From NCBI RefSeq assembly GCF_900107485.1, contig NZ_FNQE01000023.1:1-64000 (forward strand): a stretch of 64,000 nucleotides of DNA, in the 5' to 3' direction. Of the stretch, positions 18,085 to 26,073 are shown piece by piece (position 1 is the first letter of the stretch; every line of letters starts with the position of its first letter). The notes under the pieces were generated by a model that saw only the letters and a program-made list of their open reading frames with translations, had not been told where the DNA came from and ran no database searches. This DNA is from Proteiniborus ethanoligenes (GTDB taxonomy: Bacteria; Bacillota; Clostridia; Tissierellales; Proteiniboraceae). A program made the translations under genes and the position numbers.

Positions 18085-18288
18085 GTGAAATTCTTGTTGC
18101 AGGACGGGTTGTTTTTTGAAAAATACAATGATAAGGTAAAATGCCATCTATGCCCCCACAATTGCTTAATACCAGAAGGTAAATATTGCGGGAAGATATT
18201 AGTAACACGAAATGGATATTTCATAAAGGTACACATGGATGAAAAAGTATGTCCAGAGTGTGGATATAGTATTAATATTGTGCTCTAA
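18085..18288 (+). pseudogene. internally deleted AmmeMemoRadiSam radical SAM protein (AmrS) remnant
   Basis: A 67-codon frame (GTG 18085, or more likely TTG 18094/18097 behind AGGTGA). Its first 32 residues match the N-terminus of AmrS-type proteins (GLFFEKYNDKVKCHLCPHNC, then LIPEGK). The rest looks like the extreme C-terminus of the same family (CGKILVTRNGYFIKV, then a CPECG zinc-knuckle). The whole radical SAM barrel with CxxxCxxC, normally about 250 residues, is missing between them. The frame is still open, so this is either a recent in-frame deletion or a retained mini-protein with two Cys pairs. It follows the fusion gene by 6 bases. Confidence 0.65.
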
Positions 18289-18293
18289 GATAT

Positions 18294-18326
18294 AGGCTAG
18301 ACAAAGGATTCAGCCTTTATTTTTTA
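18294..18326 (+). terminator. weak intrinsic terminator after the AmrS remnant
   Basis: AGGCT (18294-18298) can pair with AGCCT (18312-18316), or AAAGG with CCTTT, just before TTATTTTTT. Both stems are short, so termination may be inefficient. Confidence 0.45.
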
Positions 18327-18387
18327 AGTATTACTTTTATCCTAAAAATATGATAATATATAAGGATAGAAAAGAAAGGGGGCAAAT

Positions 18388-19017
18388 ATGGAAAGCCAAT
18401 TTTCAAAAGGCGGAGAAGATAAAAAAAGAACAGTATATATATTACTTACTAATACAGGCTCAGTTCCGACAAGAATTCTAAAAGCATATACTAAGGCTCC
18501 GTATAACCATGTTTCTATTTCCTTTAGCTTAGATTTAAAGAAGATTTATAGCTTTGGAAGAAAAAAATATAATAATCCTCTTTGGGGCGGGTTTGTAGTA
18601 GAAAGTATAGATGGTGAAATATATGAATATTTTAGTGAAACCACCTGCTCAATTTATTCTCTTGAAGTAGATAGAAGTGCATATTATAGAATGAAAAAAG
18701 TAATTAGAGAATTTGAAAAAGAGAAGGACAAATATGTATATAGCTTTATAGGACTGCTAGGAGTTGCTATTAAGGTTCCTGTTGAAAGAGAGTACGGCTA
18801 CTTTTGCTCTCAATTTGTAGCTAGAGTCCTTGAAAGAAGTGGGCTAAACTTTTTCGACAAGCCTCCAGGTTTAGTTACTCCAAATGATTTTATAACCATA
18901 AAAGAGCTTAATCACATTTATTCAGGCAAGCTTTCTGATTATTCTAAGGAAATTAGCCTTGGCAATTATAATAATTTTATTCCTATAAATAGAAAAGCAC
19001 AATTAACCTTTAGGTAG
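18388..19017 (+). CDS. permuted papain-like (NlpC/P60-superfamily) protein of unknown function
   Basis: The 209-residue protein has no signal peptide or TM segment. A histidine in KAPYNHVSISFS comes before a cysteine in GYFCSQFVARVLERSG, the order of circularly permuted papain-fold hydrolases (YiiX/YaeF-type). An acidic or polar third residue is not obvious. Relatives in Clostridia are annotated as hypothetical or amidase-like proteins. RBS GAAAGGGGGC lies before the ATG. It stands alone between the AmmeMemo locus and a two-component system. The substrate could be an amide or ester (lipid or peptide). The fold call is from motif order only. Confidence 0.6.
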   Translation: MESQFSKGGEDKKRTVYILLTNTGSVPTRILKAYTKAPYNHVSISFSLDLKKIYSFGRKKYNNPLWGGFVVESIDGEIYEYFSETTCSIYSLEVDRSAYYRMKKVIREFEKEKDKYVYSFIGLLGVAIKVPVEREYGYFCSQFVARVLERSGLNFFDKPPGLVTPNDFITIKELNHIYSGKLSDYSKEISLGNYNNFIPINRKAQLTFR

Positions 19018-19193
19018 ACAATAAAATCTGCTTAAAGGTTTTAATTTTGAATAGGGAAAAAATCTTAAGAAATTTTTCAGAAATTATTTAAGATGTTTGT
19101 AAAGATTCTAATATACAATAAACTTAATAGTTCCTAGAGAAATGATATAATATATCTAATTACGAAATTATTAAATGAAGGGGCGGGGGATAG

Positions 19194-19886
19194 ATGGCAC
19201 AATATAATGTTCTTGTAGTAGATGATGAAGATGAAATAAGAGATGCCATAGAGATATATCTTAAAAACGAAGGAATCAGGGTTTTTAAGGCTAAGGATGG
19301 AATTGACGGACTTATGGTTTTAGAGGAGGAAGATATACACCTAATCATAATGGACATAATGATGCCAAAAATGGACGGAATAAAGGCGACATTTAAAATA
19401 AGAGAAAGTAAAAACATACCAATAATTATGCTTTCAGCAAAATCAGAAGATACAGACAAGATATTAGGCTTAAATGTAGGTGCAGATGACTATGTAACTA
19501 AGCCCTTTAATCCTATGGAGCTAGTAGCTAGAGTAAAGTCACAGCTTAGAAGATTTATCAACCTAGGGAATTATGAACAGAGGGAAGAAGAGATAAACGC
19601 AAACGGATTAATATTAAATACAAATACAAAGATGGTTACTGTAGACGGAGAGGAAATAAGACTTACACCTATAGAGTATAAGATATTAAGGCTCCTCATG
19701 GAAAACAGAGGTAGAGTATTTTCCATAGAAGAAATATACGAGAAAGTGTGGAAGGAGCCTTATTTTAATTCTGACAACACAGTAGCAGTTCACATAAGGA
19801 GAATTCGAGAAAAGATAGAGATAAATCCAGGGGAGCCTAAATACTTAAAGGTGGTGTGGGGAATTGGATATAAAATTGAAAAATAA
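19194..19886 (+). CDS. OmpR/PhoB-family response regulator
   Basis: Receiver domain at residues 1-120 with the acidic pair VVDDEDE, phospho-acceptor aspartate D54 in IIMDIMMP, the conserved Thr/Ser region MLSAKSED and lysine in YVTKPFNPMELVARV. The C-terminal winged helix (about 135-230) has LTPIEYKILRLLMENRGRVFS and the recognition helix NTVAVHIRRIREKIE. It is most like VanR/PhoP-type regulators. It overlaps the following kinase gene by 11 bases, so both are co-expressed. Targets unknown; the regulator probably acts on envelope functions like many of its relatives. RBS AGGGGCGGGGG. Confidence 0.93.
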   Translation: MAQYNVLVVDDEDEIRDAIEIYLKNEGIRVFKAKDGIDGLMVLEEEDIHLIIMDIMMPKMDGIKATFKIRESKNIPIIMLSAKSEDTDKILGLNVGADDYVTKPFNPMELVARVKSQLRRFINLGNYEQREEEINANGLILNTNTKMVTVDGEEIRLTPIEYKILRLLMENRGRVFSIEEIYEKVWKEPYFNSDNTVAVHIRRIREKIEINPGEPKYLKVVWGIGYKIEK

Positions 19887-21444
19887 ATACATGCCATTGT
19901 TAATATTCATAGTTGTTGCTTATAGCCTTTCCATTTCAGCCTTTGCTGCTTTTGATATTAACAACAATATGGATTTACTAACCTGGGATCCTAGTGACAA
20001 AGCTCCAAGCAGGATGACTGTAGATTATCAGTACTATAATGCTATTAGGCAAAGAGTTATCAAGGAAATACCCATACTTGTAGCCTTTCTTTTTATAGGG
20101 GCTGGTCTTATAGCTTATGGAATAAAGGAATATAAGATACAGGAGTATTTAGAAAAACCATTAAAAATATATAGAAAAATCCCTATAGATTTTAGAGGGG
20201 GCGTATTCTTAGTATATTCATTTTTTATTCTTGCATACCTTAGCAATATGCATGTATTTTACAAGCCCATAAGAATAGGACATTTTATTACACTTTCCTT
20301 TGTAAGCCTTTATATAGCTTATTTTTTTCTAAATGCTTGGGATGCTTACAAAATGGTTACTATTAGTGGCTACTTGAGAGAACAGCTTAAGGAAAGCATA
20401 GTATATACAATGATAGCTTACCTGATAGGTAGCTTTGCAGTAAAATCAGTGGGTATCAAAATCCTTATAATAACCATATTAACTGCGTTTACTGGCTTTT
20501 TCTTTATAGTGTTTTTTATTGGATGGAGCAGTAATGGTTTTTTGTTTTTACTTTCAGGATTATATATGCTTTTATATTTAATATTTGTTCCTTATTATGT
20601 GATTAAGCATGTTAGCCAATTGAACAAAATAATCATAGGAGCAGAGGAAATATCCTCTGGGAATCTTAACTATGCCATAGAGGAAAATGTAAAAGGCCAC
20701 CTTTCAAGACTTGCAAACAATATAAATAACATGGGGGCAGGCTACAAAAAATCAGTGGAGAATCAGTTAAAAAGCGAAAGGCTTAAGACAGAGCTAATAA
20801 CAAATGTATCTCATGATTTAAAGACTCCTCTAACTTCTATAATAAATTATATAGATTTACTAAAGAAAGAGGATGTTTCTGAAGAAGAAGCAAAGGACTA
20901 TATAGAAATATTAGATAGAAAATCTCAACGCTTAAAGACTTTAATAGATGATTTGTTTGAGGCCTCAAAAATGACTAGTGGCTCTATAGAATTAAATATT
21001 GAAAGATTAGATGTGGTAGCCTTATTAAAGCAATCCTTAGCAGAATATGACGAAAGGATTAAAGGCTCTTCCCTTGATTTTATAATGAACATTCCTGAAC
21101 AAAATGTATATGCAAATCTTGATGGTAAAAAGACCTGGAGAGTTTTTGAAAATCTTATAAACAACATTCTAAAGTACTCAATGGACAATACTAGAGTCTA
21201 TATTGATATAGAAGAAAATACAAACTATGCTATAGTTACTATGAAAAATATATCCTCTCATCAGCTAGACTTTGATTCAAAGGAGCTGTTTGAAAGGTTT
21301 ATTCGTGGTGACAAATCTAGAACTACAGAAGGCTCCGGTCTAGGGCTTGCCATAGCTAAGAGCATAGTAGAACTTCAAGACGGAAGGCTAGACATTGAAA
21401 TAGATGGAGATTTATTTAAAGCAATAGTATATTTTAAGAAGTAG
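19876..21444 (+). CDS. multi-TM sensor histidine kinase
   Basis: Partner of the preceding regulator. The start is uncertain: TTG 19876 (MKNKYMPLLIFIVV) is preferred; TTG 19864 and ATG 19891 are also in frame. At least five hydrophobic segments (around residues 5-25, 60-80, 105-125, 135-155, 178-235) precede a HAMP-like linker (AEEISSGNLNYAIEENVKG), a HisKA dimerisation helix with the phosphorylated histidine in NVSHDLKTPLTSIINY, and a HATPase domain with N-box FENLINNILKYS and G-box GSGLGLAIAKSIVE. There is no large extracellular loop, so the signal is probably sensed in or at the membrane. Confidence 0.9.
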   Translation: MKNKYMPLLIFIVVAYSLSISAFAAFDINNNMDLLTWDPSDKAPSRMTVDYQYYNAIRQRVIKEIPILVAFLFIGAGLIAYGIKEYKIQEYLEKPLKIYRKIPIDFRGGVFLVYSFFILAYLSNMHVFYKPIRIGHFITLSFVSLYIAYFFLNAWDAYKMVTISGYLREQLKESIVYTMIAYLIGSFAVKSVGIKILIITILTAFTGFFFIVFFIGWSSNGFLFLLSGLYMLLYLIFVPYYVIKHVSQLNKIIIGAEEISSGNLNYAIEENVKGHLSRLANNINNMGAGYKKSVENQLKSERLKTELITNVSHDLKTPLTSIINYIDLLKKEDVSEEEAKDYIEILDRKSQRLKTLIDDLFEASKMTSGSIELNIERLDVVALLKQSLAEYDERIKGSSLDFIMNIPEQNVYANLDGKKTWRVFENLINNILKYSMDNTRVYIDIEENTNYAIVTMKNISSHQLDFDSKELFERFIRGDKSRTTEGSGLGLAIAKSIVELQDGRLDIEIDGDLFKAIVYFKK

Positions 21445-21483
21445 TAAGGAAAATGCTCTTTATGAACTAGGACTATAGTACTA

Positions 21484-21546
21484 AGTTGTTAGTTGTTAGC
21501 TCTTGGTTCTTAGCTAACAACTAACAACCAACAACTAATTAACAAC
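21484..21546. repeat. CTAACAA-type palindromic simple repeat
   Basis: AGTTGTTAGTTGTTAGC on the left and GCTAACAACTAACAAC on the right form an inverted repeat around CTCTTGGTTCTTA, followed by further CAACAACTAATTAACAAC. It is one of five intergenic blocks in the window built from the 7-base unit CTAACAA or its complement. Confidence 0.75.
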
Positions 21547-21552
21547 TTTTGT

Positions 21553-21580
21553 TAAAGTTTTGTGCGGGGATTGTCGATAT
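21553..21580 (+). promoter_or_regulatory. sigma-28 (SigD/FliA)-type promoter of the flaG-fliD operon
   Basis: -35 TAAA (21553-21556), 16-base spacer, -10 GTCGATAT (21573-21580), against the consensus TAAA-N15-GCCGATAT: one mismatch and one extra spacer base. It is 37 bases before the flaG start, the right place for a late flagellar operon. Confidence 0.65.
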
Positions 21581-21616
21581 TAAATATAGATAATTATTGG
21601 TATGGGAGGAGTTAAT

Positions 21617-21976
21617 GTGCGTATAGAAGCTATAAAAACCAACGATATTCAATATAGTCCGCAACGAGTTGCTTCAGGAGATAGTATACCAAAAGAATTA
21701 ACAAAAGAAAAAGCTGCTGAAAATGTTGAACTAAATCTTAAAAAGGAATATTCGGAAGAAGAAATTAAATCAGCCATAGGCAGTGTAAATAAAGCTATAA
21801 ATCCATATGATAGAAAATTAGAATTCTCTATTCATGAAGCTACTAGATATATATCTGTTAAGGTAATAGATACAAACACAGATGAAGTAATCAGAGAAAT
21901 TCCACCTGAAAAGATATTAGACATGGTAGCGAAGCTATGGGAAATGGCAGGCATAATTGTAGATAAAAAAATATAA
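21617..21976 (+). CDS. flaG: FlaG family flagellar protein
   Basis: Small protein that influences filament length and is typically encoded next to fliD. The C-terminal 70 residues show the FlaG domain: NPYDRKLEFSIHEATRYISV, then VIDTNTDEVIREIPPEKILD. The N-terminal 50 residues are low-complexity and Lys/Glu-rich. The start is GTG 21617 (MRIEAIKTND), because GGGAGGAG ends 5 bases before it; an ATG at 21602 in the same frame overlaps that RBS. First gene of flaG-fliD-fliS-flgN/fliT. Confidence 0.9.
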   Translation: MRIEAIKTNDIQYSPQRVASGDSIPKELTKEKAAENVELNLKKEYSEEEIKSAIGSVNKAINPYDRKLEFSIHEATRYISVKVIDTNTDEVIREIPPEKILDMVAKLWEMAGIIVDKKI

Positions 21977-22000
21977 GCTTTTTAAAAGAGGTGAAGCATT

Positions 22001-23641
22001 ATGAGTAGTATAAGAATAACAGGTTTAGCTACGGGAATAGATACAGATAAATTGATTAAAGACATTATGAATGTAGAAAGAACTAGAGTAGACAAGGTAC
22101 AACAGGATAGACAGATACTACAGTGGAGACAAGAACTATATAATTCAATAAACAAGGATTTTGCTAATTTTATACTAAATACTAGAAAAAGCTTTGGATT
22201 AACAGGTACTACATCTACTGGAGCTATGTACAATAATACCTTAAACAATCTTAATTGGATAAAAAGTGCCACATCTTCTAATGAAAATGTAGTTAAAGCA
22301 AGCACCACAGCTCAAGCTATTGACGGAAATTATAACTTAACTGTACATAGACTGGCTGATGGGGTGAAGGCTGCTAGTGGGGAAAATATTAAAGCAGGTA
22401 TAGAAGGTGTGTTATCAGGCTTACCAGAGGGTGGAACAATAGAATTTAAAATTAATGATGGCAGTACAATTACCATTGAAAAAACAGATACTATGAGTTC
22501 AATAGTTAAAAAGATAAACTCCTCAGGTGCAGGTGTACAAGCATCCTTTGATGACAATATAGGAAGATTATTTATACAAACAACTGCTACAGGTAAAGAT
22601 GCAAAGCTTTCTTTTACAGATGTAAATGGCAGTACAGGATTTATAGAAGCTTTAAAACTAAATGTAACAGCATATGATGAATCAACGGGAGAGATAGAAA
22701 CTCCTAAAGCTTTAGCAATCAATGAAATATATAAAGGTACAAATGCAAAAATAGACTTTGCTGGTGCTACAGGCATAGAAAAACAATCTAACCAATTCAC
22801 TATAAATGGTATCAATCTAGATTTAAGAGTTACAGGTACTACAACAATAAGAGTAGCCACAGATACAGATGCAGTATATGACAAGATAAAGGACTTTGTG
22901 GATAAATACAATGAGCTTGTGGACAAGATGGGTAAGCTGTTAGGAGAAAAACAGTATAGGGATTACAGACCTTTATCAGCAGAGCAAAAAGAAGCTATGA
23001 AGGAAAAGGAAATAGAGCTATGGGAAGAAAAGGCTAAAAGTGGACTCCTAAGAAACGATTCTATAATTTCACGTACTATGCAAAACATAAGGGGTTCACT
23101 ATACAATAAAGTTGAAGAGCTTAAAGATATGCCCCTTAACTCACTTTACCAAATAGGAATAGATACAGAGGGGTATACTCCAGGAGCTGTAGGTGGTAAG
23201 CTAGAAATTAACGAAGATAAGCTGAAAAAGGCCATATCAGAAGATGTAAATGGAGTACTAGAATTATTATTTACAGAAGCAAAAACTACTACACAAAATG
23301 GCAAAACAGTACCTGATTTAAAATCAGGAGGAGTTATAACCAGAATATACAACAACATGATAGATGGCATGAAAGAAATAATAGGTAAAGCAGGTCCAGG
23401 TGAGGATGCTAACTTATATAGAAATGTCAATACAAGACTTATGCTAGATTTTGTTACTGAGCATAGCAGTATAAGTATGTTAGATAAAGACGTTACTAGC
23501 TTAAGTCGTAGAATTGATGATTTAAATGCACAGCTAATTAGAACAGAAGATAGATACTATAGACAATTTGCTGCAATGGAAAAGTTTGTACAACAAATGA
23601 ACAGTCAAGGCTCTTGGATGATGCAGCAGTTAGGAATGTAA
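22001..23641 (+). CDS. fliD: flagellar filament capping protein FliD (hook-associated protein 2)
   Basis: Forms the pentameric cap at the filament tip that folds incoming flagellin. The 546 residues begin SSIRITGLATGIDTDKLIKD, the FliD N-terminal signature, followed by helical segments, a variable middle domain and a FliD_C region (VYDKIKDFVDKYNELVDKM; YNNMIDGMKEIIGK) ending in a coiled coil LSRRIDDLNAQLIRTEDRYY. AGAGGTGAAG precedes the ATG. A 24-base gap after flaG and 17 bases before fliS support one operon. Confidence 0.95.
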   Translation: MSSIRITGLATGIDTDKLIKDIMNVERTRVDKVQQDRQILQWRQELYNSINKDFANFILNTRKSFGLTGTTSTGAMYNNTLNNLNWIKSATSSNENVVKASTTAQAIDGNYNLTVHRLADGVKAASGENIKAGIEGVLSGLPEGGTIEFKINDGSTITIEKTDTMSSIVKKINSSGAGVQASFDDNIGRLFIQTTATGKDAKLSFTDVNGSTGFIEALKLNVTAYDESTGEIETPKALAINEIYKGTNAKIDFAGATGIEKQSNQFTINGINLDLRVTGTTTIRVATDTDAVYDKIKDFVDKYNELVDKMGKLLGEKQYRDYRPLSAEQKEAMKEKEIELWEEKAKSGLLRNDSIISRTMQNIRGSLYNKVEELKDMPLNSLYQIGIDTEGYTPGAVGGKLEINEDKLKKAISEDVNGVLELLFTEAKTTTQNGKTVPDLKSGGVITRIYNNMIDGMKEIIGKAGPGEDANLYRNVNTRLMLDFVTEHSSISMLDKDVTSLSRRIDDLNAQLIRTEDRYYRQFAAMEKFVQQMNSQGSWMMQQLGM

Positions 23642-23658
23642 ATTGAAAGGGTGAAAAT

Positions 23659-24066
23659 ATGGCAATGGCTTATAATAATATGCAACAGCAGTATCAGCAA
23701 TACCAGCAAAATTCAATAATGACAGCCTCTCCTGAGGAATTGACTCTTATGCTATATAATGGTGCAATTAAATTTATGAATCTAGGAAAGCATCATATAG
23801 AAAACAAAGAAATAGAAAAAACAAATGAAGCCTTAAAAAAAGCGCAAGCTATAATAATGGAGCTAAATAACACATTAGATATGAATTATGAAATATCTAA
23901 TAATCTCAGAAGTATTTACACATTTATTTTAGACAAGCTAATAGATGCAAACATTAGAAAAGATGCAAGTATTTTGGATGAAGCTTTACCTTTGATAGAA
24001 GAAATAAGAGACACATGGAAGGAAGCAATGAAGGAAGCTAGAAAAATAAAATATGGAGCACTATAG
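23659..24066 (+). CDS. fliS: flagellar export chaperone FliS
   Basis: Cytosolic chaperone that binds the flagellin C-terminus before export. The 135-residue all-helical protein shows the family start MQQQYQQYQQNSIMTASPEE and LTLMLYNGAIKFMNLGKHHI, and ends in a helix with LIEEIRDTWKEAMKEA. AAAGGGTGAAAAT precedes ATG 23659. The distal end overlaps the upstream part of the next frame, which is entered from its own RBS. Confidence 0.95.
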   Translation: MAMAYNNMQQQYQQYQQNSIMTASPEELTLMLYNGAIKFMNLGKHHIENKEIEKTNEALKKAQAIIMELNNTLDMNYEISNNLRSIYTFILDKLIDANIRKDASILDEALPLIEEIRDTWKEAMKEARKIKYGAL

Positions 24067-24082
24067 AGCAGGAGACGATAAT

Positions 24083-24553
24083 ATGGCAGAAAACACCATA
24101 TATGATATGGTATCTATAATTGAAGAAAAGCTAGAGCTTCTAAAGCACATTTTAGATGTAAAACCTAAGCAAAAAGAAGCTATAGAAAAGGAAGATATAG
24201 ATGCTATAGAATCTTCCTTAAGCACAATTCAAAAACAAATTTCTGCAATAGATCAGCTAGATTCCATATATGCAGATAAGCTTAAGGAGCTAAAGGATAG
24301 AGTAGGCGTAGAAAGCATCGAAGAACTAGACCACACTAAATTTCCTAACACTATAGCTTTAAGGGATAGAATAAAAGAGATAAGGTCAGTCCTTGAAGCA
24401 ATAAAAATAATAGATGATGAAAATATAGCCTTAATGAACGATAAATTTCAAGAGACAAAAAAAAAGCTTAAAAACTTAAGAAAAGGTCAGAAGGTAGTAA
24501 AGGGTTATTCATCAGACCATGATGAGACCATGTTCATAAATGAGAGAAACTAA
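24083..24553 (+). CDS. FlgN/FliT-like flagellar chaperone
   Basis: A 156-residue, almost wholly helical protein (MAENTIYDMVSIIEEKLELL ... IQKQISAIDQLDSIYADKL) with the heptad pattern of FlgN/FliT chaperones, which hold hook-associated proteins before export. Gene order after fliS fits FliT; the sequence pattern fits FlgN equally. The frame is open from 24053, inside fliS, but GCAGGAGA at 24068-24075 points to ATG 24083. A terminator follows 7 bases after the stop. Confidence 0.72.
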   Translation: MAENTIYDMVSIIEEKLELLKHILDVKPKQKEAIEKEDIDAIESSLSTIQKQISAIDQLDSIYADKLKELKDRVGVESIEELDHTKFPNTIALRDRIKEIRSVLEAIKIIDDENIALMNDKFQETKKKLKNLRKGQKVVKGYSSDHDETMFINERN

Positions 24554-24559
24554 GAAATT

Positions 24560-24594
24560 AAAAGCTTGTACCATTTGTTGGTACAAGCTTTTTG
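24560..24594 (+). terminator. intrinsic terminator of the flaG-fliD-fliS operon
   Basis: AAAGCTTGTACC (24561-24572) pairs with GGTACAAGCTTT (24580-24591) around ATTTGTT, followed by further T residues. The convergent gene ends 7 bases later, so it may work in both directions. Confidence 0.9.
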
Positions 24595-24600
24595 TGCTTA

Positions 24601-25482
24601 TTATAGTATTCCAAACATAGTCTTTAGCCTTTCAAGACAGTCTAGAGAAGCCCCTAAATGATAATTATATACAATATCTAAATTATCCGTTATATCATTT
24701 CCTACCAGATTTAGTCCATATAAACTATTCAAAATATCTGCATTATCCTTATGGATTTTAAAGCCTGTTCCCATTTGAGTCATTATATTTATATTGCTAT
24801 AAAGCTTTTTAATTAGACCTCTTGATAGCTCTAAATCTATGGCGTTTGTATCTTTTCTGTAAAGATGGATATTTTGTTCCTCTAATAGTATTGGGTATTC
24901 GTTATTTATTGCTTCTAGCTTATCTTCTATTTCTTTTAGACAAGAGTCATTCAATGCACAATCCTCATTTAGTATAATAGTTTTAAGAGCTTGAGAAAAT
25001 TCCTTGATTATATTTTCAGAGGCAGCGTATATTTTGTTTTTAGTGAGGGGTGGAGAGATAATAAAATTAACTACAACAGCAACTACAATACCAACCATAG
25101 TATCTAATACTCTATTTAAACTATAATATATTTTTTCTCCTTCTACATTCATCATTATAGAAATAAAGACTATGGTTGCTATGGATATGCTTTTGCTCCA
25201 GCCAAGCTTATTACAAATTTGAATTATTATAATAATTCCTATTCCAATTAATAATGGATTGCCGACGAATATCAATGAGCCTAAAAGCCCTACTGTTGCT
25301 CCTAGAACAGTTCCAAGAATTCTATTTTTCCCCATTTTATAAGAATCTACTAAATTGCCCTGCATTGCTATAATTGCAGCAACCCCTGCAAAAAAAGGCG
25401 AGTTAAGACCTAGAATATAGCCAAGAGAAATACTTAAGGTTACAGCAATAGATGTTTTAATGGTTCTCATTCCTATTTTCAT
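24601..25482 (-). CDS. aromatic acid exporter / FUSC-like membrane protein
   Basis: The N-terminal half has about six hydrophobic helices (IKTSIAVTLSISLGYILGL, FFAGVAAIIAMQG, ILGTVLGATVGLLGSLIFVG, LLIGIGIIIIIQIC, then two more) as in the ArAE/DUF939 group of the fusaric acid resistance superfamily. The C-terminal 150 residues are a cytoplasmic helical domain. Start 25482 (MKIGMRTIKTS) has GAGGGTGAT 4 bases upstream; an ATG 18 bases further up lacks an RBS. The family is assumed to export aromatic or other organic acids, but this member is uncharacterised. It is preceded upstream by the ncRNA terminator. Confidence 0.78.
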   Translation of the reverse strand: MKIGMRTIKTSIAVTLSISLGYILGLNSPFFAGVAAIIAMQGNLVDSYKMGKNRILGTVLGATVGLLGSLIFVGNPLLIGIGIIIIIQICNKLGWSKSISIATIVFISIMMNVEGEKIYYSLNRVLDTMVGIVVAVVVNFIISPPLTKNKIYAASENIIKEFSQALKTIILNEDCALNDSCLKEIEDKLEAINNEYPILLEEQNIHLYRKDTNAIDLELSRGLIKKLYSNINIMTQMGTGFKIHKDNADILNSLYGLNLVGNDITDNLDIVYNYHLGASLDCLERLKTMFGIL

Positions 25483-25632
25483 TGAAATCACCCTCGTCAT
25501 ATTAATTTTACATAAGCTGTTTATAAGTAGAGCTTATATATATTCTATTATTAAGGAGCTAAAAAGTCTATAACTAGAGAGCCAAAAAACACAAGACAAA
25601 AAAGATTGAGAAGAGAGCTTCTGGCAAAACAA

Positions 25633-25666
25633 AACGGACAGCTTCTCTTCGTAGAAACTGTCCGTT
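25633..25666 (-). terminator. intrinsic terminator of the candidate ncRNA
   Basis: On the minus strand AACGGACAG pairs with CTGTCCGTT around a 16-base loop that can itself pair through TTCT/AGAA; the stem is followed by TTTGTTTTG. It would end the ncRNA before the downstream membrane protein gene. Confidence 0.8.
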
Positions 25667-25795
25667 AATTAATAATAGGACTTAAGTAGTTATACCAACC
25701 ATCTTAGATTTTTTGGTGGACTGTCTAATAACATATATCACTCTTCCTGACTTTGCTTTTACCTTTCAGTTTGAAAAACATATAAACAGCTTTAC

Positions 25796-25833
25796 TATCT
25801 CTAAATCCTAAACCTATCTTTAAATCTTAAACC
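25796..25833 (-). repeat. 19-bp tandem repeat inside the candidate ncRNA
   Basis: On the minus strand GGTTTAAGATTTAAAGATA is followed directly by GGTTTAGGATTTAGAGATA. The two units differ at two positions. They lie in the C-free core and may be protein-binding or RNA-binding units. Confidence 0.7.
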
Positions 25834-25981
25834 TATAACTAAATTCCTTCAACTAATTTAATCACAAATCTAAATCAAATATACTTCTAACTACTAAACT
25901 ACTTTTCTATTACAATTTACTTAAATATGTTACTTAGCTTGGGAGATGGTTGATACAGCGCTACCACGTCCTATTGATTAC

Positions 25982-26010
25982 ATTATACATCATTCTACAA
26001 ACTTTGTAAA
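25982..26010 (-). promoter_or_regulatory. sigma-A promoter of the candidate ncRNA
   Basis: Read on the minus strand: -35 TTTACA (26010-26005), 17-base spacer, -10 TATAAT (25987-25982). Only one base departs from the sigma-A consensus. It points into the gap, towards AATAGGACGTGG, and lies downstream of the HDOD gene, so it is not the promoter of that gene. Confidence 0.8.
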
Positions 26011-26073
26011 GAGATTTTTCAGAAAATTTCAAAAAATCAAAAGATTAAGCTTGAGAAAGATTAATATTTATAA

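Larger units (their letters stand above)
25625..25975 (-). ncRNA. candidate structured non-coding RNA with a C-free core
   Basis: A self-contained transcription unit, about 350 nt, in a 590-base gap. A near-consensus promoter places +1 near 25975. The 5' end AATAGGAC (25975-25968) pairs with GTCCTATT near the 3' end (25681-25674); inside that GTAG pairs with CTAC (25961-25964 with 25686-25689), and TATCAACCATCT (25955-25944) pairs over 12 positions with AGATGGTTGGTA (25704-25693), one G-U. Between these arms, bases 25790-25928 contain no G on the plus strand, so the RNA has a 139-nt core without C. The core includes two 19-nt direct repeats and many UUAG/UUUAG motifs. A terminator closes the unit. 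No long ORF is present. It fits no RNA family I can recall; a 6S-like RNA is an alternative. Confidence 0.7.

Noticed and set aside
25705..25750. 13-codon peptide frame near the 3' end of the candidate ncRNA (minus strand)
   Set aside because: AGGAAGAG precedes an ATG there, but the frame overlaps the 12-bp paired arm and is too short to support as a gene.
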